This document shows positions 20,420 through 29,618 of a DNA stretch of 64,000 bases, piece after piece. The notes beneath the pieces are model-generated. The model was not told where the DNA came from. It did no database searches and saw nothing but the letters and a program-made list of their open reading frames with translations. The position numbers and the translations under genes were made by a program. This stretch comes from Rebecca billardiae RCC1528 (lineage: Eukaryota > Haptophyta). Positions within the stretch are counted from its first letter, which is position 1; the number at the start of each line of letters is the position of its first letter. Where the stretch lies: positions 1,054,001 through 1,118,000 of the forward strand of contig OZ251222.1 in assembly GCA_965240325.2 (NCBI GenBank), in the 5' to 3' direction.

Positions 20420-21540
20420 CATTAGTCTAGTTCAGGGGAAAAGTCCGGGAGCCGCCAACACCGTCGGTGTTGGTTCGCTGGGCATGGCTGCCCTTGTGGT
20501 GCGCGGTTGGCGACGAACATATGCCGAGCACGGCGCCAAGACGGCCCGCGCACAGCAGTAGAGACGGGCTAGTGGCGTCGTACGGCCCCAGCGCGCCCTA
20601 CCGAGGCGCTTGAGCCGACATCTTGCGCCCAGTTGAGGCCGTACGTTCGTGCGGGCTCGTCGGCACGGCCATTGCCGGTGTTGGTTCAAACGTGCGGGCG
20701 CGGCGCGATGTAGCACACCAAGGTGAGGGGGACTGTGGTAGGGGACGTGTTGGTGTGGTCCTGGCGCGCGCTCTCCTAGCTCGGCCTTGTCGTACGACCC
20801 ATCGGTCTGGAGATTCACGCAAGTAAGGCATCGCTAACGGTTATACCACCACACAGACCATTTTTGGCCATTTCGTTATGTATTCATGGCTGTGAATGCT
20901 GCCTTGCATGCTGCATCACAGTGAGCCTGTTTGGCGCGTGCCGCGCGTGCCATTGCTGCTGACAAGTCGCAGAGCTACAGAGGAGCATGTCACAGCACTA
21001 TGCGTGTCTAAATCCCGGTGGTCGAGTACGCTCACACCTTGTCCGCAAAAGATCGAGCACGCCCATGCCTAGATGCAGCCGCACACGTGAAGACGGGTGA
21101 CAGTTGGTGAGCCTTCATGTCAATCCGCGTACTCATACTTCCTCGGAGGCTCTGGCGGGGAAGGGACGCTAGGAGAGTGCGTGCCAGTACCGCACCAACA
21201 CGTCCCCCACCACAGTCCCCCTCGCCTTGGTGTGCTACATCGCGCCGCGCCCGCACGTTTGAACCAACACCGGCAATGGCCGTGCCGACGAGCCCGCACG
21301 AACGTACGGCCTCAACTGGGCGCAAGATGTCGGCTCAAGCGCCTCGGTAGGGCGCGCTGGGGCCGTACGACGCCACTAGCCCGTCTCTACTGCTGTGCAC
21401 GGGCCGTCTTGGCGCCGTGCTCGGCATATGTTCGTCGTGAACCGCGCACCACAAGGGCAGCCATGCGCCAGTGAACCAACACCGACGGGTGTTGGTGCGT
21501 TTCACGAGCAGTCCGGGTGAATCCCTGAACTAGGCCCTGT
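20420..21540. repeat. Long inverted repeat B (arms about 325-360 bp, spacer about 390 bp)
   Basis: The well-matched arms are 20456-20780 and 21168-21496, with scattered single-base differences. Weaker homology continues outward through TAGTTCAGGG on both sides to about 20420 and 21540. Each arm contains two GGTGTTGGTT motifs. The spacer 20781-21167 shows no repeat. The family differs in sequence from inverted repeat A. Confidence 0.92.
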
Positions 21541-21542
21541 AA

Positions 21543-21838
21543 CCAAGGGGCTTACAAAATACCACTGGGGGCGAAAGCGCCAGTGAGTGAGGAGCCCCGT
21601 CGGATGCGAGGCTCCTGAGACGGATAGTGTCCGGGAGCTCGTATGAAAAAAAGACCGGAATGCCTTGAAAGAATACGAGATGGCTCGACAGATTACCCGC
21701 TTTCCCCCCTTGATTCCTTTGTTCCCGGATTCAAACTTCCCCCACAGTGTTTTCCACTGACCGGACACTGTCCGTCTCAGGAGCCTCGCATCCGACAGCT
21801 GTGTTTCGCCCCCAGTGGTATTTTGTAAGCCCCTTGGA
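21543..21838. repeat. Inverted repeat C (arms about 75-90 bp)
   Basis: Left arm about 21543-21632 and right arm about 21762-21838 share CCAAGGGGCTTACAAAATAC and GTCGGATGCGAGGCTCCTGA in inverted order, with a non-matching 15-20 nt patch between the two blocks. The spacer is about 130 bp. It abuts inverted repeats B and D, so the three lie back to back. Confidence 0.88.
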
Positions 21839-22405
21839 CAGTGGCAACCCGGGGACTTTGTCCCCGCGCCCCTATCGCGGGCTCTGGCGCGCGAACGCTT
21901 TGTCACTACTGGATTCCGAGCCGGAGGTTGGCGCTCCGTGCACCAACAAAGACATCCCCAGCCGCATGTTGCCACTCGACACCTCGTCTCGCCTCGCGCG
22001 GAGCCAACTTGTGGTGTGCGGGAGCTACCCGAAGCACAGGCTGTGCTGCACGCGGCGCGTCGCGAGTCGGGAGTGCATCGCGCACACGGCGGCGCACGAC
22101 GTGCCATGGGACAGACATGAGTATGTACTCAACGGATTGCGCGTGCGACGCCTTCGCGATGCACTGATGTTGACCCGCCACGCGCGTCGCTACACGGCCC
22201 AGTGTGCTACGGGTGGCTCCCGCACACCACAAGTTGGCTCCGCGCGAGGCGAGACGAGGTGTCGAGTGGCAACATGCGGCTGGGGATGTCTTTGTTGGTG
22301 CACGGAGCGCCAATCTCCGGCTCGGGGGCCAGTAGTGATAAAGCGTTCGCGCGCCAGAGCCCGCGATAGGGGCGCGGGGACAAAGTCCCCGGGTTGCCAC
22401 TGTCC
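21836..22405. repeat. Inverted repeat D (arms 202 bp, spacer 166 bp)
   Basis: Arms are 21836-22037 and 22204-22405, both starting GGACAGTGGCAACCCGGGGA when read inward from the outside. Only a handful of substitutions are visible by eye. The outer end overlaps the last bases of repeat C's right arm (TTGGACAGTGG). Inside each arm is a smaller GC hairpin (GGGGACTTTGTCCCC). Confidence 0.92.
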
Positions 22406-22768
22406 TTTCCGACGCACCCCTCGCCTAGCGAGGGGTGCTCGACCGTTACGGAAGATTAGATGCACCTGGCCTCTTTGGGTGCGTCTTGTAACGTGACGTT
22501 CGGCGGCCGCCATCGTGACGGATCCTGACGGGAGTTCCCACTTCTTCCCATCCCTCTCTCCCCTGCTCAGGCTGGCTGGTACTCTCCGCCATCGCACTCG
22601 CTGGGCTGTGCCCGCCGAGTAACGATGGCGGCGCAGTCCGGAGGAGAGTACCAGACAGCTGCTCAGGCACGCCGCACGGCGCGGCTGAGTGGAAACACTT
22701 GCGCTCCACCCGCCTCAGCAGTGTGGCTCCACACCTCTCGCCCGCGCCTGCCAGGGCGGCCAGGGCTC

Positions 22769-23965
22769 ATGCGTGGAAGCAGAGCGCCATTATTCGCCGC
22801 GATTGTCGCGGCTTTAGGATGCGGCGTGCACGCGAGCGCACCGCGCGAGCCGTTCGGGCTCGAGCTCGACCCTGCGATGCTGCCGGGAGGACCTCGGCGG
22901 GAGCTCGCGTTTGCGACCTCCTTTGGCGCATCTGACCCAGGACCGCTGGGTGGAATGGGCGGGTTCCTGCTCTCGCCAGTGAAGCTCGAGAAGATGGCCG
23001 CCCGACGGCCACCGCCACTGATCTTCATCGAGACGCACGAGACGGCGGAGGCGGAGGTGTCCAACATCGTCCACCGGCTGGGCGACTGGCGGAATCTGTC
23101 GTTCATGATCCCGCGCAACTTCGTCTCGATGGGCTTCCCCGGGCCGTTCCCCGGGCCGTACATGCCCCTGGCACACAGGCAGTTCGACATTATCGCCAAC
23201 CACGCGACGCTCGACCTGCGACGAATGTCCACGTACCTGCGGCAGCGCAAGCCGCTCGTGTTCAGCGTGCTGCTCGACCCGGTGCGCCAGTTTGAGAACG
23301 CGTACAACAAGTACAAGCAGCACCGGCAGGTGCCGGTGGGCGACCACCTCGAGTGGATGCGCGCGCTCACGTACGTCACGACGACGGCGGCGGCGCTGTT
23401 CCGCAACCCGCAGGCCCACGACCTCGGCTGGTACAAGCACGTCGCGTACAGCACGTCAAAGGACCACGACGAAAACGCGATCACTGAGTGGATCGAGACC
23501 GTGCTCACGCCGCAGGTCGACCTGATCCTGATCGCCGAGCGGCTCGACGAGGGGCTGGTCGTGCTCAAAGAGGCGATGAACGGCACCGTCGCCATCGAGG
23601 AGCTCGTCACCGTGCCGCTGCGCGAGCACAAGCCGGGGCAGCGGCACGTCGGCCTCACGCACACGCAGGAGCAGCGCGTGCTGCGCATCAACCACGTCGA
23701 CCACGTGCTCTACCGCCACTTCGCGCGCAAGTTCGATCGGATCGCCGCGCACATGTCCGCCAACGCGCGCGAGAACCTGGACAAGCTGCGCACGCTCAAG
23801 CAGCAGTACGAGGGCAAGTGCAAGGGGCTGCCGCGCTGGGGCTCTGGCCGGGGGGCCGTCCGCCCCAAGGTGCGATACGTTGCCAAGGAGAAGCAGTGCC
23901 CCCTCGCGCTGCGCACGGATGCAAACGGGTACACGCGCCACCACGCAACGAGGCAGCAGGGCTGA
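22769..23965 (+). CDS. Galactose-3-O-sulfotransferase-like protein with altered PAPS-binding motifs
   Basis: 398 residues from the ATG at 22769, which starts a signal-peptide/anchor (MRGSRAPLFAAIVAALG). An in-frame ATG at 22625 would add 48 residues without a sensible leader. The body aligns with the Gal3ST/HS2ST-type sulfotransferase fold: a FIETHET loop with the following helix, NLSFMIPRNF, FDIIANHATLD, and FSVLLDPVRQFENAYNKYK. In active Gal3STs the loop reads KTHKT and the second site LRNPV or similar. Here both loop lysines are glutamates (E88, E91) and the arginine of the second site is leucine. The fold is kept but cofactor-binding side chains are not, which suggests a pseudoenzyme or changed chemistry. 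Location: Golgi lumen, inferred. Confidence 0.72.
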   Translation: MRGSRAPLFAAIVAALGCGVHASAPREPFGLELDPAMLPGGPRRELAFATSFGASDPGPLGGMGGFLLSPVKLEKMAARRPPPLIFIETHETAEAEVSNIVHRLGDWRNLSFMIPRNFVSMGFPGPFPGPYMPLAHRQFDIIANHATLDLRRMSTYLRQRKPLVFSVLLDPVRQFENAYNKYKQHRQVPVGDHLEWMRALTYVTTTAAALFRNPQAHDLGWYKHVAYSTSKDHDENAITEWIETVLTPQVDLILIAERLDEGLVVLKEAMNGTVAIEELVTVPLREHKPGQRHVGLTHTQEQRVLRINHVDHVLYRHFARKFDRIAAHMSANARENLDKLRTLKQQYEGKCKGLPRWGSGRGAVRPKVRYVAKEKQCPLALRTDANGYTRHHATRQQG

Positions 23966-24259
23966 GCCGCGGCGTGCTGCGCTGAGCGTACAGGCTGGCG
24001 CCTGGCCAGCATCCCGCACGGTGCGCACGCAAAGCACGGGTGGCCTTTGCAAAGCCAGTTCAAGCCACGGGGCGGCCGTCCAGTCTTAAAAACGGCGCGG
24101 CCTAACCTGCTGGACGATAGCTAACTATTAGTAACTACATTCCGACGCAAACCATTGTCATTGATCGCATCATCATCGCCTGCTTGAGACTGCAAGCTGA
24201 TACGGCCCGAGCAGTACCCCACACGATGAGAATAATATTAAATTATCCGCCAGTCACAC

Positions 24260-25504
24260 TCACCGCCTCGCTGATGAGGCCGTCGCAGCAGCGCGGGCGA
24301 GGCGCTCGCTGATTGCGACGAGGCCATCAGTGTCCCACGCGATGCGCACCACCTTACGACGAGACCTCATTCCTGCAGTGACGGTGACCTGCGCGCGCGA
24401 TGCCCCAACCCACTTCGCCAAAGCCTCCGCCAGCTCCTTGTTGGCGAGCCCGTCGCGCGGCGGTGCGGCCAGATCGACCACAAGGACGCCGCCTGACGCC
24501 TCCGTCCGCGGGTCGGCTGCAATCTCGGTGCGCTGCTTGTTGGGCCGCACCTCACACTCGACCAGGACCGCAACTGGTGCAGCCGCGTTTGCCCCGCCCG
24601 GCTCGGCACGCACGCACGGCAGCAAGGCTCGCTGGACGGCATTCGCGCTTGCCGCGGCGGCGAGCTCTTTGTCGCTTGCTTCGCGCCCCGCAGGCCGTCG
24701 ACGCATTTCAGCCTCGAGCACACCACGCGAGCACACATCGCCGCCGAGCGTGCTCAACCTTGTGACGAGCTCGTCATGTGTGACGTATGCTGCATGGGAG
24801 AAACGGGGTCCATCGAGTGCGCTCGCCACGCGCTCCGAACCGCGGTGCAGCACGCTTGACTGCCGCTCTTTGCACTTGTGCCCAGCCCTGTCTATATCCA
24901 TGTACTCGGTGCGTAGCTGCTTCAGCACCTTGTCGACTGCAGCGTGCGCAGCCGCCTCCGAGGCGGCACACCCGCGCACGACGAGCAGCACGTCCGTTGC
25001 CCGAGTTGCGCTCTGGCGGTAGAACCCGCGGCCAGAGATGCCGTCCACGGCCAAAATCGCCTCCTCAAGGCGCGCGAGGTAGCCTTTCGAATCGTTCATG
25101 TGATCGATGCGAACGAGGGCGGTTTCTGCCGCGGTGGGGACAGCAGCTGTCTGTTGGAGCTGTGCGGGTGGCGCTTGGAGAGGCGCGTCCAGCTGGATCT
25201 CTGCGAGACGTGAGGCGAGCGCTACCGCAGCCGACGAGATGCTTCCGCCCACTGCGAGCTCTGCATCCACGGCCGAGTGCAGAGCTGCACGCTCTTCGGT
25301 CTCGCACGATGGGGCGTGCAAAGCAACGTCGGCAATTCCATCACTGTGAAAAGCGGCGACCAGAGCGACCGCGCCGGCGGCGGCAGAAGGCTCGACGCGC
25401 CAAGTGAGGCTCGTGAGCTCGAGCTCGGACACGTCAAACATGGCCTCGAGAAGCTGGCGCTCTGCCTCGACAGCGTCGCCCAAGCTCACTCGCCACGCCG
25501 GCAT
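24260..25504 (-). CDS. RWDD3-like protein fused to a DUF167 domain
   Basis: 414 residues from the ATG at 25504 (MPAWRVSLGD). The frame is open further upstream, but that sequence overlaps promoter motifs and looks non-coding. Residues 1-110 form an RWD-like domain. Residues 132-255 match the RWDD3 C-terminal region (VRIDHMNDSKGYLARLEE, then YMDIDRAGHKCKERQSSVL). Human RWDD3 (RSUME) enhances SUMO conjugation through UBC9. Residues 295-414 are a DUF167/YggU-like domain (LVVDLAAPPRDGLANKELAE, SRRKVVRI), normally a separate small protein. The gene is head to head with the PARP1-like gene across a promoter carrying two E2F-type motifs. Confidence 0.75.
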   Translation of the reverse strand: MPAWRVSLGDAVEAERQLLEAMFDVSELELTSLTWRVEPSAAAGAVALVAAFHSDGIADVALHAPSCETEERAALHSAVDAELAVGGSISSAAVALASRLAEIQLDAPLQAPPAQLQQTAAVPTAAETALVRIDHMNDSKGYLARLEEAILAVDGISGRGFYRQSATRATDVLLVVRGCAASEAAAHAAVDKVLKQLRTEYMDIDRAGHKCKERQSSVLHRGSERVASALDGPRFSHAAYVTHDELVTRLSTLGGDVCSRGVLEAEMRRRPAGREASDKELAAAASANAVQRALLPCVRAEPGGANAAAPVAVLVECEVRPNKQRTEIAADPRTEASGGVLVVDLAAPPRDGLANKELAEALAKWVGASRAQVTVTAGMRSRRKVVRIAWDTDGLVAISERLARAAATASSARR

Positions 25505-25580
25505 GGATGCAGCTTCATCTACTGGCAGGTGCCGCTGAAGATTGAGAACGAACCGTGGCCTCCGCCCTTTCCGCCCGCGG

Positions 25581-25594
25581 TTTTCCCGCCGAAA
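25581..25594. promoter_or_regulatory. E2F-type motif, copy 1 of 2
   Basis: TTTTCCCGCCGAAA contains TTTCCCGC, which fits the E2F/DP consensus TTTSSCGC. It lies 77 bp upstream of the RWDD3-DUF167 start and 275 bp upstream of the PARP start. Confidence 0.55.
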
Positions 25595-25609
25595 GCGGCC
25601 CTTTTCCGG

Positions 25610-25624
25610 TTTTCCCGCCGAAAA
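25610..25624. promoter_or_regulatory. E2F-type motif, copy 2 of 2
   Basis: A second TTTTCCCGCCGAAA, 29 bp (nearly three helical turns) from the first and in the same orientation, in the same bidirectional promoter. Exact repetition of a 14-mer in a short promoter supports function. Confidence 0.55.
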
Positions 25625-25868
25625 CTCCATCCACAGCATTGTCAGCTTGATGAGCTGATCAAGAGCGTCCTTCGTTAGTCGTTCGCTTTGACGCTCGGTG
25701 CTTCCAGACGATCTCAGATCCAGATTGAAGATCACGCAAGGGTCGAAATCACACTGGCAGCGGCGCGCGCGCGGCAACAGCAAGCTCCAAAGCGGCCTGG
25801 CGGCGCAGCACTTGTGAGCAGCGGAGCACCGCCGCGGCTGGGACGCACGGCCTCGAGGCGGAGTCGGG

Positions 25869-27887
25869 ATGGCACCGCGCATCGAGCCCTCGCCGAACAG
25901 GCGGGCCAAGTGCCGCGTGTGCTACGCGCAGATCGACAAGGCCGTCCTCCGAGTCGGCACCGAGGCGATGTCCGAGTGGGGGCCGACGACCCAGTGGCAC
26001 CACATGAGCTGCCTCAACCTTTCCAAGCACGTCAAGTCCGCTGCCGAGCTCGCGGGCTTCGCGGAGCTCTCTGGAGCGCACCAGGCCGAGGTGCTCGGGC
26101 ACTTCAACGGCGGGGGTGCCGCGAGCGCTTCTGCGCCGCCGACGCCGGCGCGGCCCACGCCAAAGAAGGCCGCGCCGAAGGAGGCGCGTCCCGAACAGAT
26201 TGCCGAGAAGGCGCCGCTGGAGCGTGGGATCTGCGCCATCGAGTACGCCAAGGCGCAGAAGCCCTCGCCGTGCATGATCTGCAAGGGAAAGATCGCCAAC
26301 GGCGAGCCGCGCGTGGGCGACAGGCAGCCGTCGCCATACTACGAAGGTGTGCGCGCACCGCGAACATTGCGCGCGCGCGAGCGCGCGCGCATGCAGTCCG
26401 CGCGGCTCGCGCGTTGCACGCTCCCTCGCGCGCTGCTGTCGCGCCGCGGTCCGCGGTCGAGCCCGTGGCGCCCGCGCGCGGCGGATACCTCCGCGCAGGC
26501 CTGCAGACGCGCTGGCTCTGCCTCTCGTGCGCGCTGAGCGGGCGGCGCGTTCTCTCGCTCACGCAGCTCTGCGGCTGGGACCGCATGGGCTACGACGCGA
26601 ACCGCGAGATCCGCGAGGCGACGGGCGAGCTCCTCGTCGGCGAGAAGGAGGCGGAGCTCGAGCGGATGATGGCGCCGCTGGAGGGGCTGACGGACGAGAT
26701 CACCGCCAACCTCTCGGTCGACGCGCTCGTCGGCGCCCTCCGGCTGAACGGCATCGACGTGCGCGCGCTCACGATCGAGCGTGACACGGTGTGCATGGCG
26801 CACGTGCTCGCAGACGCGATGCTGAACGGCGTCGCGGCCGACTGCCCCGTGTGCGAGATGGCGGGGCTGCACTTCGCCGCCGGGCGGATCGCGTGCCTCG
26901 GCCACGTCGAGAACCTCTCGCGCTGCCCGTACCGCTGCGCGCCCGACAAGGTCGCGCGCTACCGCTGCAAGCTGCCGCAGGAGTTGCTCGACTCTGATTG
27001 GCTGGCCGCGTGGCGCGCGGACGCGGACGGCGCGCCCGCAAACGGCAAGGGCAAGAAGGGCGGCAAGCGCAGGGCGGCGGCGATGAGCCGGAGCTCAGTG
27101 GGCAGCCGCGCGCTCGCCGGCCTGGAGCTCGCGCAGCCCAAGCCCAGCGACACGCCCTCCGCCGCGCCCACACCGCGGAAGCCGCCGCCGACCCGCGAGG
27201 CGCCGCAGCCCTTCTCGCCCATCCTCGAGGTGCACCGCGGGTACCGGCAGACCGGCCTGTACGGCTCGGCGAAGGTGCTCGTCGACGACGACGGCGTGAC
27301 GGTGTACAACGCGCACCTCATGCAGGTGGACGTGGCGACCCGCGTCAATCGCTACTACATCGTGCAGGCCCTCGCCGTGGGGGGCACCTTTGAGGTGTTC
27401 TGCCATTGGGGCGCGACTGGGCGTGAGGAGGAGGAGGAGGTGGGCGGCGCGCGGTGGCGCGACAACTACCAGCGCTACCCGCAGCCGACGAAGCAGGCGG
27501 CGATCGACGCCTTCAAGGGCTGGTTCGCCAAGAAGACGAACTGGTCGTGGGACGACCGGCACAACTTCCGCCAGACGCCCAAGTGGTACAACTTCGTCGA
27601 GCTCTCCACGCACGACCCGCGCGCGAGCAAGCCCGGCGCCGGCTCGGCCGCGGACGGGGCGGGGCCGACCAAGCCGTGCGCGCTGGACGCGCCGGTCGCA
27701 GAGCTCGTGGAGCTGCTCTTCGACGCGGATACGATCCTCAACTCGATGTCGACGAACGGCATCCGCGTCGATGACAACTTCGGCATCCACTCGGTGACCG
27801 CCGAGCGCGTCGAGCGCGCGCACGGCATCCTGAGCCGGCTGGTGCAGCTCCTCAAGCAGCGGCCGCCGCCGCTCGAGCCCGCGGCCG

Positions 27888-27921
<34 letters not shown>

Positions 27922-29165
27922 CTGCCGGGGCGCGCGCGCGCGCAAGCCGACGAAGAAGCAGCTGGAGAAGGCGCAGGCGGACGCCGCGCGCGCCGAGGCC
28001 GAGCGCGTCGACGCGCACGAGCAGGCCGAGCGCGTGTGGCGCGCCAAAGTCGACGCGCTGAGCAACGACTTCCAGCAGACGATCCCGGCGGTCGACCCGG
28101 TGCGGCTGGACACAGACGCCAGGCTCGAGGAGAAGGCCAAGCTGCTCGACACGCTGAGCGACATCGCGCTGGCGCAGCAGCTGCTCAAGAAGGGCCAGGC
28201 GGAGGCGGACAGCGCAGCGGCGGCGGCCAGCGCCGAGCCCGCGCCGCATCCGCTGGACGTCAAGTATCAGTCGCTCAAGTGCGAGCTGCGCGCCCTGGCG
28301 GATCAGGACCCGGTGAGCGACGCGGTGCGCCGCGCGGTGCGCAACACGGCGAGCACGCTGCGCAAGTACGAGGGCCACCTCTCCGGCTTCCGCATGCGCA
28401 CGCGCGCGGTCGGCTCCTCCTCGCGCGACGACGGCGCATGGGCGCCCGAGGTCCTGGGTGTGTTCGCCCTCGAGCGCGAGGGCGAGCGCGAGCGGTACGA
28501 GCCCTACACGGAGCTGGGCAACTGCCGGCTGCTCTGGCACGGCACGGACGTGAGCTCCGCAGCGGCGATCGTCTCGTCGGGGCTGCGCATCATGCCCAGC
28601 TCGGGCGGGCGTGTGGGCAAGGGCATCTACCTCGCCGAAGGTGCGCGCACGCGCGCGCGCGGCATGCACACGATTGGGCGGCTAGACCGCGGCCCCCGTG
28701 CCTCTGACGGACACTGCGCGTGCGCGTCGCGTGCTCCGCGCACGCCTCGAATGGCGCGCGCACCGTGGCGCAGAGGTGAACAAGTCGGGGTGGTACGTGA
28801 CTCCGTCGGCCTCTGGCGAGGCCATTATGTTCCTCGCGGAGGCGGCGCTTGGCCACCCGGCGAGCGTGCAGTCCGACAACCCCAGCTTGAAGAAGGCGCC
28901 TCCCGGCCACGACTCGTGCGTGACGACGTCCTGCACGATGCCCGACCCGGCGCACGACGTGCAGCTCGATCTGGACGCCCGGCAGGTCACCTTCGCCACG
29001 GGCCCGATCATCGAGCCCGAGCCGCCCGCCGCGGCGCCGGGCGCGGGCAGCGGCGCCGGTGGCGCGAAGAAGCAGCCGCCACGAAGCCCGTTTGTGCAGA
29101 AGGAATACCTCGTCTATCGCGAGAGCCAGGTCCGCCTGCGCTACCTCGTGAAGCTCCGCATCTGA
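25869..29165 (+). CDS. Poly(ADP-ribose) polymerase, PARP1-like, 3 exons
   Basis: Exons are 25869-26346, 26499-28640 and 28774-29165 (1003 residues). Domains in order: PARP zinc finger 1 (C15, C18, then WHHMSC); zinc finger 2 (CMIC ... WLCLSC, split by intron 1); the PADR1/zinc-3 region (CPVC ... CLGHVENLSRC); a WGR-type domain (HWGATGRE); the helical regulatory domain; and the ADP-ribosyltransferase domain. The H-Y-E triad is visible as LWHGT, NKSGWYV and the Glu of KEYLVY. No BRCT domain was recognised between PADR1 and WGR. Intron 2 falls inside the catalytic domain (YLAE|EVNKSG). Role: NAD-dependent chromatin ADP-ribosylation at DNA breaks, in the nucleus. In zinc finger 2 the usual His is replaced by Cys. 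Confidence 0.92.
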
Positions 29166-29618
29166 TTTCATGCAGATGAGGATGATGACCATGATGATGA
29201 TGATGATGACGTAGTAGTCGTCCGATATAAATGATGACGCGCCCGAGTATAGGCGGTCTATAAATAGTCTTAATTTAATTAGGACTGATCGTAGTAGCAG
29301 TCTGTGCATTATCGATTATGACTTGTGATGTCAGGCATCAGATGTCATCAGCATGTCGGAACACGCGCCCGCTTAACTAACGCGTCTATGGCTATCGTCA
29401 TCATCTTCCGGGCGTGCACGCCGCCGCAGTAGACTGTAGACACTACTATATTAGTAGGCGCACAGCGCGCTCGAGATCCTTTGCGGCCGCCTTGCCCGGC
29501 GCGCCGCCCATTCGACATCTCAATGGCAGCCCATGTCGCAGCGGCAGCGGCCGCTGCGGTGACCTCCGCGCATGCCGAGGGGGGGGCTGCTTCCGTGATT
29601 AAATGCCAGCCTGCTTGA
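29166..29618. other. Intergenic region between convergent PARP and TAB2 genes
   Basis: About 450 bp, partly AT-rich, beginning with a GATGATGAC-type trinucleotide-like tract just after the PARP stop. It presumably holds both 3' UTRs. No gene is visible. Confidence 0.5.

Larger units (their letters stand above)
17913..22768. other. 4.9-kb gene-free region with four long inverted repeats
   Basis: No protein family was recognised here. Most open frames between 18.4 and 22.4 kb lie in the repeat arms and occur as mirror copies. Single-copy sequence surrounds and separates the palindromes, which are annotated individually. Confidence 0.6.
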
